Positions 23,148 to 32,795 of a stretch of 64,000 nucleotides of DNA are shown here, in pieces. The stretch spans positions 10,540,001-10,604,000 of the forward strand of contig CM059621.1 of NCBI GenBank assembly GCA_030435675.1, written 5' to 3'. Position 1 is the stretch's first letter; the number at the start of each line of letters is the position of its first letter. The notes beneath the pieces are model-generated. The model worked only from the letters and a program-made list of their open reading frames with translations, searched no databases and was not told the DNA's origin. A program made the translations under genes and the position numbers. This DNA is from Steinernema hermaphroditum (taxonomy: Eukaryota > Nematoda > Chromadorea > Rhabditida > Steinernematidae).

Positions 23148-23454
23148 TTAAACCTCTGGACCTTGTGGAAGACTGACGAAAAATGGCGATGTCACACTGA
23201 CAGCTCTATCGGCTGCCACTTCTGACACCTCCGGTTCATCGAGATCGAACCAAGTAGGTTTGCCGAAATGACGAAATCGACCTCTCACTTTCGTAGCCTT
23301 TGCATCATCATGGCCGTCCCACCATTTCCTCCCCTTATTGTGCCGTTCGCCCTCGTTCTGCTCTTTCCTTTTTCTGTTGAAAGTCTTTCGCAATCACAAA
23401 ATTCTGTTTCCTTTCCTTTCAAAACGTCGCCTTGGGCCTTTTGCTTCCAAACAT
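23148..23454 (-). CDS. Small basic protein of 84 residues, uncharacterised
   Basis: No family is recognised. Exon 1 (23426-23454) encodes MFGSKRPKA and joins exon 2 (23148-23373) across a 52-nt intron with donor GTTTTG and acceptor TTTCAACAG; the sum is an intact 84-residue frame. The N-terminal half is strongly basic (KRKEQNEGERHNKGRKWWDG, then VRGRFRHFGKP). The C-terminal half turns acidic and then hydrophobic (TWFDLDEPEVSEV, SPFFVSLPQG). The gene ends GAGGTTTAA and an AATAAA signal (minus strand, 23140-23145) follows within 10 nt, which supports a real 3' end. The basic, Trp-containing start would suit RNA or ribosome binding, but that is only an impression. It is divergent from the Tribbles gene, sharing a 0.75 kb upstream region. 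Confidence 0.55.
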
Positions 23455-24203
23455 TCCGAACAGTTTCGTGTTTACGATTGTCAGAGTGCGCAGAAAGGTC
23501 GTAAACACGAATGTACCGAGTCCACTCGATGTTTGGCTCCTTTCGCCTTGAAACGATTTTAGTTTGTGTGCACGTGAGGGCACCAAAGTAAACAAAAGAA
23601 AAAGGATCTCTTTGCAGAAACGAAGCAAAAGGAGAATAGGGCATGTTCGTCTAATAGGGAATAGTCTCTCGCTCCATATCTCCCGAGTGAAGCCGAGTGC
23701 TTTTCCACGTCGGCGCGTTAGGTGACGTCAGCTTCGCACTATCGTCGGGCGACGACTCACGTGAACGTCTGGCGAAGTGGCGAAACGCACCGTTTCTGGT
23801 TGTTTCACAAGTCCCGGGTTTCGAAAGGGTTCGCCGAACTATCCGGGTGCCCTCACTCACTCACTCACCCGATCCATTCGGTCCACTCGCGGGCCCAGCG
23901 CTGTGTGTGGTGGCGCGTCTCGTGGTCACGCGGTGGTCACTGTGCTGCCGCCGCGCGTTCTCTGCTCCTTGTGCCGTTTCGCAATTCGTACGTGCAGAGG
24001 CTCGCTAAATACGAGCTGCGCATACGTTCTACGTGCCCTTCCTAGTGCGTAAACGATACTTAAGGTCCCCTCCTATCGATTCAAGCATGCTCTCTCTGGG
24101 CCTTCTCGGGACGGTTTGTTCATTGTTGTGTCCCTCCGCTTTCGTCACCGCTCGATCTTTTTTGCACGCCTCGAGGTCACTCTGAATTGGAGCCGTTTCA
24201 GGG

Positions 24204-25975
24204 ATGTCGCTGATCGCCACCTTCGACGATGCCAGCATTGCGTCGACGAGTTCCGTCTCCTCGGACTCGTCCCTGTCCCCCGACGACTCCCTTCCCTCCA
24301 CCGTTCCCTCCCGTGTCCCCTCCTCCTCCCGGGCCTCTGCTCTGAGCCGAAAACGGCGCGCCGCGAACGTCCTCCCCAACATCGGATTCGACGGCGACGC
24401 CTCCAGAAGAGCGCCTTCCTCTGTAAATAGCCCGGCCGATGGCCTCTCCTCTCAAGAAAGCGACGACGGGTCAAAGCGACTCCGATCTTCCCAGGGCTCT
24501 GACTCCTCACGGTCCGTCGACCAGATCGCCCAGCTAGAATGCTCCCAGGGTAGCGTCTCCTCTTCGTCGCCGGTGAGTCCCCCCACCCGGCGCCCTGACC
24601 ACCCCCTCTAGGTCTCCGGCTCAAAGAAGATCGAGCACATAGTCGAGGGCTACGAGATCTTCCCGGTCGGAAAAGAGTTCACCGCGATCCACACCGAAAC
24701 GAAGGCCGTCATGCAAGTCATCGTACGTTCTGCAGCGCCTCTTTCCCTCACTCTCTTATCCTTTAGGTGTTCAACACAGGCAATGAGTGCGCGCAGTACC
24801 AAAGAGTCGTTTCCCGCCTGAACGAAGCCGAGCGCTTCTCCAACAGAACGGCTAGCGACATTCAGCGAATGAGGTAGGCCCCTGACCAGGATACAGGTCT
24901 AAAGGACCCCCCAGGGAGATGATTATTCCGAAAGGGTGCGATTTCCGCAAGAGCGAGGTGAACGGCCGTTTCTACCTCTTCTGCCCAATGTACCACGCGA
25001 GTCTGCACGCGCTGGCGCAGCGGAAACGACCGCCCAGTGGCAACGAGGAGCAGATCCAGAAGCTCTTCAGGCAGATAGTCGAACTGGTCGCCTTTTGCCA
25101 CGAGATCGGAATCAACATGCGCGATCTGAAGCTCCGCAAGTTCGTTGCCGTCGACAAAGACTTGTAGGCCCGCGAGCGCAGCCCTAGAGTGCAGAGAGTC
25201 CTTTGCAGCAACACGCTTCGGCTTAACAGCGTCCTCGATCTCATCGTGTACGACGACCCGAGCAACGACATGATCCGGGACCGACAAGGCTGTCCGGCCT
25301 ACGTCGCCCCCGAGATCCTCAGCATCGACAACGCGGAGTACGCGGGCCGGCCCGCCGACATGTGGGCCCTCGGGGTGCTTCTCTACGTCCTCCTCACCGG
25401 GCGATACCCCTTCTACGACGCAACGCCGCAGCTGCTGTTCCAGCGGATCAAGATCGGCCGATTCCAGGTGCCACCATCCGCTTGTGTCTCTCCCGAAGGT
25501 AGGCGAAGTAGTCCTGAGCCCTGAGTGGACCGTACCGCCCTTCAGCCAAGCAGATCTTCCACGTGCTCCTCAAGACTGACCCCAACGAGCGCCCCACAGC
25601 CCAGGAGCTCCTCACGATGCCCTGGTTCCAGGGCCTCAGAGACCCCGAGGTCAGTCGCTTGCATTCCTGGGCGCTCGACGCCTTCGCCGCCATCCAGGAC
25701 GTCGCCGGCTTCAACCTGGCCGCCGCGGCGGGCGCCCGGCGCCAGCTGCAGGAACTCCTCCGTCCCTACCGTGCCGTAAGCGTCTATCGTAGTCTCCGCG
25801 GCTCACCTCCCTCTTTTAGCGCCACCTCCGCGACGAAGATCACATTGTGCCACGGGCGATTCCGCGACGCGGCGACCGGCTCCACGACTCTCTCCTCGGT
25901 TACTCGCTCCGCTCGGCCGTCCCGAGCCGCTCAGGCTCACCGGCCGCCTCCCCTCGCTCCCGGCGTCCCCCGTAG
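24204..25975 (+). CDS. TRIB: Tribbles-family pseudokinase
   Basis: Tribbles proteins are pseudokinase scaffolds that bring substrates to the COP1 ubiquitin ligase and modulate MAPK signalling; the Caenorhabditis relative is NIPI-3. Seven exons and six introns of 39-47 nt give an intact 503-residue frame. A Ser-rich N-terminus of about 120 residues precedes the kinase-like fold, which starts near IVEGYEIFPVG. The catalytic-loop block MRDLKLRKFV is the Tribbles form of HRDLK. The VAIK lysine position reads AVMQVI, and the DFG position is replaced by SVLD, so metal and ATP binding should be weak or absent. The activation segment has the family's RQGCPAYVAPEIL, followed by DMWALGVLLYVLLTGRYPF and the MPWF motif. 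The C-terminal tail keeps a COP1-type acidic-VP motif (DEDHIVP). The stop is TAG at 25973-25975. Confidence 0.93.
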
Positions 25976-26317
25976 TCCTCTCTCCGCTAGAAGGCACCCG
26001 GAGCGCGACGACCTGTACAGACCCTCCCGCGTCGTCTTGCGCACCCCTAAGATACTTTGTGACTTCGTTGTTCCCTGATCGTTCCTGTAAATTGCTTTAG
26101 AGTGGACATCCAGATAGTACAATCAGATTCCCTCGCTCCAAGGGTCAGAGATATATATACATAACATATGAATCGCTCTGTGCTCCGAATTTAGTCAACT
26201 TTCGTGCTTTTCACCGATTTGTGCGCAGTGCGCAAGACCACTCACCGAAACAGTACCGAATCTACCTTACCTGTCGATACCCTATTTACCTGAGTGACTC
26301 CAGATATACTTGTGATC

Positions 26318-26323
26318 AATAAA
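26318..26323 (+). terminator. Polyadenylation signal AATAAA of the Tribbles gene
   Basis: AATAAA lies 343 bp after the Tribbles stop and before the next plus-strand gene. The implied 3' UTR is about 360 nt. Confidence 0.5.
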
Positions 26324-26711
26324 CTCCTATTTTCGCGATCTTCTCCCTCGGCGTCGTCGTGTGTGGTCGTTTATATCGTGAGTGGCGAGGTCCCAGATGG
26401 ACTCGATTTTGGCCAGGGTTTCAGCCGTGCTCGCCTCTTCTTTGCTATCTGATTTTTCTGCATTTTCATGCCGTCTGCTATATACGATATTCGTTTTTAT
26501 TGATTTTCGTCAATTTGGCATTTCCTCTCTGAGTTCTTTGTCGTGTTTCGTTGGATCTTTCCGCATGATAAGTGAACTAGGAGCTCCTGCCCGACCTGTC
26601 ACCTACTTCTGGCCATTCGTGCTCCTATTTGCATGCTGTGAACTGTATTTATGTGGCGTTTTTGCAAAGTCGCGCTCGATCTGGTCAGCTTCGAAAGCGC
26701 CGTCGTTTCAG

Positions 26712-27049
26712 ATGTCGATACGGCAGAGAGACTCTCCGACCATCACCGAGTACGCCGAGGCGCAGCGCCAGGCAGGGAGCTGCAAGGACGACTTCAAGAA
26801 CACGATGGTGAAGTCGTTCAAGATGGGACTCTTCGTTGGAGTGCCTTTCGGGACTTACGTTGCCTACAAGTATGCCCTAGCTCCGATGCGAACAGCTTTG
26901 CTGACAGCTTTCTTCGTTTCAGAAGTGGATACAGGAACTGGCGACTGATCGCCGGGAGGCCCGTCTTCATGACTGCGCTCACAACCACCGTCATGTTTGG
27001 ATGCCTCGGATTCCTAGGAGCGACCTACAACTGCCTACGAATAGCCTAG
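26712..27049 (+). CDS. Small two-helix membrane protein, possibly mitochondrial
   Basis: The ATG at 26712 follows a TTTCAG acceptor by zero bases, as expected for a 5' exon junction or trans-splice site. Exon 1 (26712-26869) and exon 2 (26923-27049) join across a 53-nt intron to give 94 residues. The hydrophilic first third (RDSPTITEYAEAQRQAGSCK) is followed by a Gly-spaced helix (MGLFVGVPFGTYVAYK), a basic loop (SGYRNWRLIAGRP) and a second Gly-rich helix (TTTVMFGCLGFLGATY). Gly-patterned helices with a basic loop recall the TIM17/22/23 superfamily and the complex I subunit NDUFA11. The resemblance is loose and I would not name it. The gene is coding with fair confidence because frame, start context and splice sites agree. 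Its 3' end faces the neuropeptide gene. Confidence 0.6.
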
Positions 27050-28004
27050 TTTGTCAGATTTCTGATAGGTTTGTTAACGTTGTTACTTGTATTCTATATA
27101 AAGTTCTGCCTCAAGGCGGTGAAAGAAGTTGGTTTGATGGTCAGCTTGTCGTATTGTGATAGTCGCTATGATTTGGAGGTCGTAGTGGAGAAATGGCACC
27201 CATGATATTTTTTATCGCATATCTGTTTTAGAGGAGGTCGAATCTAGTGAAATCCGGAAGATATTTTATAGTTCAAAATACCAGCTGAAAATGGATGTCG
27301 CAGATCCGTCTTTCTTCTTTTTTGTCTCATGAAGTGCTCTCACGTGGTTTCTGTCCCCAGAAGCCGAAGCTGAAACACTGCCAGACTTCAATGTTATCCA
27401 GCCACTTTTAATTTGCATTTGCAAGCATGCACTGATGCGTTAAGTGCACAGGTAATCAAGCGATCAGGACTCGGCCAACTCGGTGCCAAAAAAGCGATTT
27501 GTACCCCCGGGTTTGCACGACTGATCGGCTATGAAAGAGTACGGTAGTGCTTGGCGCCCCCCGAAGGAAGGCGTTCGAGTTCCTCTAAACGACCGGCGTT
27601 CCTTCTCCTTCTGAATAATTCCTCTGATAAGCGTCTGTTGACTCGGGCTAAAGAGTGCCGTCCGATGTTTGTATCCTGCCAAGACCCTTGATGGCGATCT
27701 ATGACGATAGGACACCCGGCGATGGCGATCTTCATGAAGAGCTTCGTTAGGCGTTTTTGTTTTTGTGGGGTCCCTCAGCGCTTGTTTACGTAAACAAACT
27801 GGCCTTCTGCATTCCTCAAAACAATGGCGCCATCAAGTGTCAATGAAACACATTTATTCGCGCCCCGCGGCGTTCATCATCGTCTGTATCCCGTCTAGAC
27901 AACAAAAGAGACGTCTCATGAAGGAAGAACATGTTTAACAGTAGTCAGTTGTATTGTGCCAACTTATGCGATATGCATTACTAGCATGGGCTACAGTAGC
28001 CGAC
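27050..28004. other. Intergenic region between two converging genes
   Basis: It should hold the 3' UTRs of the small membrane protein (plus) and the neuropeptide gene (minus). No further gene is supported. Confidence 0.4.
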
Positions 28005-28467
28005 TCATATCGCGAAGAACGGAGAGCATTGAACAACGCTGAAGAAGCAGTTCTTCGACTGGAACTTCGGGGTGCCACTGAAGCTGCGGATGGAGCCGGG
28101 GTGGAGAGCGGCGCCACGGCCCTCGGCGCGGCGTTTGTTCGTGAACAGCGAGAGCTTCCCGGCGGTGCCCAGGGGGCCCTGGGTTGATCGCTTCAGAAGA
28201 TTCCTGAACACGGAGGTGAGCGGAGGATCGAGACCGGGGTGCTACAAACCCGTAGGCGTACATACGGTAGCGGGCGAGGGCCGAAGGGTCGAGGGCGAAT
28301 CCGGAAGGCTCAGAGTCGTCACTGAAAAGGGGATCGAGGGTGAATGGCAGAGGGAGGCGCGAAGAAGAGGATTAAAGGACCCGGGGGACTTACACTTCGG
28401 CGAAAGTGCCGAGGACGAAGAAGCCAATGGAGAGGACGGCGAAGTGGAGCAGCCGATTCGGAGTCAT
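28005..28467 (-). CDS. Neuropeptide precursor with an allatostatin C/somatostatin-like disulfide loop
   Basis: Three exons (28394-28467, 28262-28321, 28005-28203), with introns of 72 and 58 nt, give a 110-residue frame. The N-terminus is a signal peptide (MTPNRLLHFAVLSIGFFVLG, likely cut after TFA). The middle holds basic processing sites (LLKR, NKRR). The C-terminal peptide contains CFFSVVQC, a Cys-six-Cys loop that matches the allatostatin C pattern C-aromatic-F-x-x-x-x-C. Such peptides act through somatostatin-type GPCRs. Unlike classic allatostatin C, which ends one residue after the second Cys, this one continues SPFFAI to the stop, with no amidation Gly. Cleavage at NKRR would release a peptide of about 40 residues; cleavage at a single Arg or Lys would give a shorter one. 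Secretion is well supported; the family call rests on one short motif. Confidence 0.65.
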
Positions 28468-29693
28468 GGCGAGGACGAAGAGGACGCGACTGATTCGACT
28501 CCCCGATTAAAAGCGTTTCGATCTGAAGGGCCGGCGTGGCCTCTTCAGGTAGTCCCGCCCCTTCCTCGAGGCTCTAAATCCGGCTTTGTCCACAGCAGCT
28601 TAAGCGGAGTGTGCGAGAACAAAGGCAACCAAGCAGGGATTAACGCGCCGAGGATCGTCGAGCGCCGCAAAGAATCTGCATACCGCGGGGGCACCGGACT
28701 GATAGGGCTGCATTTGCGAATTCCTTTCCTGCAGATATGGAATTCTCGGAGGCTGCTTCGCTGGGAAAAGGGGAATAAGTAGGACCTGATGGGAAACCGA
28801 GCACAGTGGGAATAAACAGATAAAGAGTAGACTCTGTGCAGAGTCTATTTGTCTCGGTCCCACAGGAAGAAGCGGCATGGATGACATTTCAGCCGCCTTT
28901 GCTGTCAAGTGTGCTCTAGTGAGACCGTTTACTGCAGAAGATGAAATGATACGTGAAATGCTTAAGTTCGGATTTCCTTTTTTTCGGCTCTTCTTCCGGC
29001 ACATGCTGGATTCTCGGGCACAGATCCGCACAAGATTGGTCACCTCGGAGCGCTTCGTCATTTCGTCTGTCGACGTCAACGCTCCATTGTGGCAGCATTT
29101 CGCGGCGAATTGCTCTAACGACCTATGTCAACCGCTAGCTAATACCGCTATTCTTCTCCTTTTCTCATCAGCCGTCTTCGATCGCCACATACCTATGTAC
29201 TCACTCCACTCACCGAAAAAGGCGCTTCAAGTCCGCACTCTAAAGACAAAAGAAAGCCGACGCTCAATTCTGACTTCGGGACGCAGCCAGCGACGGCTAC
29301 CGTAACTGGGCGTTTCTCAGAAAATGCCGTCTTGTATCTGCCTGGAGTCTGAACTACTATCTAGACAGAATCTGCAAGTGCCTTCAGACGTCTACGCGTC
29401 TTGAAGTCTTCTTTGACGGCTTGGACGTCAGTGGCGCGTGATGACTCGCGTGGTCCGCTCCAGGGCTATCATTACACCAGGTGTAACTGCGTCAGTATGC
29501 CGAAAACACCCATTGTCCGAAATTCCGCTCTGAAAGGATTATCGTTTGTCGTCAGCGTCGTTCATCAGAATGGACTTGAGGGGGACTTGACATGTGGCAA
29601 TGTCCGCCGTGACCACGCAATACATATTTATCACATGCATATATAAAATTACAAAAGAAACGTATAGAACGTATAGAAACAAGGAAATCGTGT
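28468..29693. other. Upstream region of the neuropeptide gene; no supported gene
   Basis: A 142-codon ATG frame at 28877-29305 shows no domain, signal or splice context, so I leave it unannotated. The segment also holds the 3' flank of cytochrome b5. Confidence 0.35.
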
Positions 29694-31579
29694 TTAGGCG
29701 ATGAATAGGTAATAGACGAACGCGATAACAGCGACGATCAACGCTGGGTAGATGAGAGATTCTATGGCGCTTCTGTCCTGACGGGAACTGGAGCTGCCGG
29801 AAGACGCGGTCGCCCAGGATTTCTTGTCGTACGAGTACTGCTTCCTTTCGGACTGAAATTCGCAGAGATAGAACCAATTCATTTGGAGTGTATTGTCGAG
29901 TCAATGGCGAATGTCACCGCCGCACTTCGTTGCAGGACCGCAATCAGGGACACGATCGAGTACGTTATAAAGGGATTTTCAGGGTTCTGACTGAATAAGT
30001 GGATTTTCTCGAGCACAGTGCCGTTTTTCAAAATTCCGCTTTGATACAAATGTTCGCCGATCGCCAGAGTAGCGTATGCATCGGTTTGTGGCGCATTTTC
30101 TACTTTCCTCACGAAGTTATAACGGTTCTGTGGCGCGCATGTTCGTTTTAGCTGATTGTCTCCATCATTTCGATGGATTTATCGTGCGATTTCTTACTTC
30201 ATTTACTGCTTTCTACTAATTATGCTATTTACTGTCATTGCAGAACTGAACACCATCAAATGGTAAGGTTATCAAGGACGAAGTGTGTAAAAGGGAGGCT
30301 GCTGGCTTCCATTCAGCAGTCAAACGGTAGAAAGAGGGAGATCGAAAAGAAGGTATTAAAAAACACGCTCAGCGTGAAGCTGGCTAGCAGTAGAATGCGC
30401 TGGCACAAGCTAACAGCTGATGCTACCATTCTCCAGAAGTATTGTTGTTAAGGAGGGACAGAGAAGCCCAGATCGTACGAATCAGGTTTTAGAGTAGGTT
30501 GCTCGTAATCTAAACCTGTTGAAAAGAGCTTCTACGGGCTCATGTCGAGTTGCTTCCAGACAATCATGCTCGAAACTACTTTAAGCATGTCTCGAAAGTA
30601 GAAAATGAATTTAAGCTGTTTGATATGGCCTATGACGACCATATTGTGCTGCCGCGCGCTGGCAGTCAGTCCCATTCGTCGTTATTGGGGCTGTGTGGCT
30701 GATAAAACTTGGTCAAATTTGTGCGTAGTGCGAAAGGTCCATCGAAATGATGGAGACAATAAGCTAAAACGAACATGCGCGCCTCAAAACCGTTATAACT
30801 TCGTGAGGAAAGTAGAAAATGCGTCACAAACCGATGCATACGCTACTCTGGCGATCGGCGAACATTTGTATCAAAGCGGAATTTTGAAAAACGGCACTGT
30901 GCTCGAGAAAATCCACTTATTCAGTCAGAACCCTGAAAATCCCCTTATAACGGACCCGATCGTGTCCCTGATTGCGGTCCTGCAACGAATTGCGGCGGTG
31001 ACCCACTGACTTTCGCCATTGACTCGACATTATCATGCTGCCCTAGACCGTTCAAAACAATGCACTAAGCTGTCAACAGATCTCCTACCACACGACAAAC
31101 GTTCATGCCTAAAACGGCTATTCAGAAAAGTCAAATATCCTTAAAACCCTCCTCTGCTTTTGCCCTATAGGGAATATTTCAGGCATCTTAATCCTTCTTG
31201 AACGACAAGGAGTTCCTGAGATGAAGGGAGCCGTCTTTGTTTTAAGTCCTGTCTCCGGACTCTGCAGGTCCCAGCAGCTTACCTCCACGATTTCGCCGAT
31301 CAAGTATTCGTCACGCATCTGTCGGGCATCGGTAGAGTGGCCTACATCTTCGAAAGCTTCTGTTCCATCCTGGCCAGCCTGCTCGAGCAGAACTTCGCAG
31401 CCTCCTGGATGCTGAAGAAGAAGAATATGTGGATAGAAATTCAGCAGAACGCTTACCTCATCGAGGAACTTGGTTACGTCAAAAACCTTGTTGCCAATGA
31501 TGATCCACGCACTCTTGTTCGTGTTGTGCTCGGCAACTTCCTGAGTGGTCATCTGCTTGAGGGGGCACTGGTCAGCCAT
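29694..31579 (-). CDS. CYB5: Tail-anchored cytochrome b5
   Basis: Cytochrome b5 carries electrons to desaturases, hydroxylases and P450s on the ER face. Three exons give 136 residues. The start is ATG 31577-31579. The heme domain has [10 protein letters not shown], an [15 protein letters not shown] core, HPGG with the first axial His, and EAFEDVGHS with the second. A 45-nt intron sits exactly before HPGG. The last exon (29694-29852) encodes a Ser-rich linker and a C-terminal anchor, [20 protein letters not shown], typical of ER tail-anchored b5. The two parts lie 1.4 kb apart; the junction GTGGAG/TCCGAA is in phase 0 and the summed frame is intact. The large intron (29853-31282) is mostly foldback element FB6. 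The gene is divergent from PARP2. Confidence 0.92.
29893..31030. mobile_element. Foldback element FB6 within the cytochrome b5 intron
   Basis: Arms about 29893-30175 and 30750-31030 are inverted copies of about 280 bp, sharing TGTCGAGTCAATGGCGAA at the tips with scattered mismatches. A dinucleotide TA adjoins each end (29891-29892 and 31031-31032), which could be a Tc1/mariner-type duplication, although two bases are weak evidence. The central 0.57 kb has no coding frame of note. Without it the intron would be about 290 nt. Confidence 0.85.
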
Positions 31580-32795
31580 GGAGCAACTGAAAGAGTTGCA
31601 GATAAAAAGCGATCCACGTCGATCAACAGGAGATATCTTGACCGATACGGTCGCGAGAGCGCTTAAAGCGCATATACTTGTTAGGGCGTTGGGAAAAACA
31701 AAAGCAGAAGAAGGGAAAACAGGACATATGTAAGAACGGGGGAGTGGTTGTGACAAGGTACAATCTACGAGAATGGCGTGAGTTAGAAAGAAGAACGAAG
31801 TGAGAAATTAACGATGTGGGACGGTGTGGCGAAAGTGATTATCAGCGAAAGAAAGAGAGTGGTGGCGCGAGTGAAGGTAGTCGTGGAGCAGAATAACCAA
31901 CGAAACAAGTGCCCGCACACCATATGTGAGAGTTCCCACAGCCTCCAAACAATCGACGCGCACTACAATCAGCGAAACGGCCGTCACTGAAGCAAACACG
32001 GAGCGTTAAATGAACATGGAGCTGGCAGAAGTGGGTTGGCTGACACAGGACGAGCGCGGAACCGGCACAGTCGGACTCCTTTGTAGTCTGGTCGATTACA
32101 AAAGGCGAAAGTGAAATGTGAGTGATAAATAGGAACGCGTGATTGTTCGCACACAAAAACTGTGCGAAGACATCGGACTTTCCACGAGTGAGCATGTGCT
32201 CTGGAGGTGCGGGCTCATATAGTGCATGCTCACACGAATTAGCGACCAAGAAGAAGGGGAAGGAAGGTCGGCAGCAAACGTTGGCGACGTTGACCTTGCG
32301 CTCTTTCGATCTGCGCCTCCGATCTTCCGAAAGAACTGCCGAACGCACGTCAAACACAACTCCGTGGCAGCACACAAACAACACGCATACGCAACGCGAA
32401 TAGTGCACTCCACTAACGAAGAAAAACGCAAAATCAAACGAAAGTCGTGACTCTGAAGGTGTCCGTGATCAACGTAGAATAACATTATCAAAAGTTTCTG
32501 AAATACTCAGGCCAACTAGCTGGACTAACTAGCGCACTAATGTGTTACACATCCACTCACGACCCCCTGAAGCTTCACCTGCATATATAGATATTTCTCC
32601 GTCTCCTGGAAACGTACGGAGAGGGAGGGAAAGCGCGTGTGAAATTCCAGCCGGGTCCCGAAAGGAATTCTTGCAATTTCACAATTGCGCGAAAAACATC
32701 TGTTTCGGAAGCGGTCGGATCCGACCTCTCGCGAACTTCGAAGATTCGCAACTTTCAGAAGCCTTCCCTGACCTCCTGTCTTTAGGCGCACACCG
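31580..32795. promoter_or_regulatory. Shared divergent upstream region of cytochrome b5 and PARP2
   Basis: The two start codons face away from each other across 1.2 kb. TTTAG at 32781-32785, just before the PARP2 start, looks like a 3' splice acceptor for a leader or 5' UTR exon. A 188-codon minus-strand frame at 31842-32408 begins with GTG and is Cys/Phe-rich without a domain; I do not count it as a gene. Confidence 0.45.

Noticed and set aside
23840..23880. Short CTCA/CACT tandem run
   Set aside because: Only a few units long and of no clear significance.
24145..24624. 159-codon Arg/Gly-rich minus-strand frame
   Set aside because: It is the shadow of the Ser-rich first exon of the Tribbles gene.
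28877..29305. 142-codon ATG frame
   Set aside because: No recognisable feature and no conserved-looking blocks; I could not support it as a gene.
31842..32408. 188-codon minus-strand open frame upstream of PARP2
   Set aside because: It starts with GTG, lies in the shared upstream region of two genes and shows no domain.
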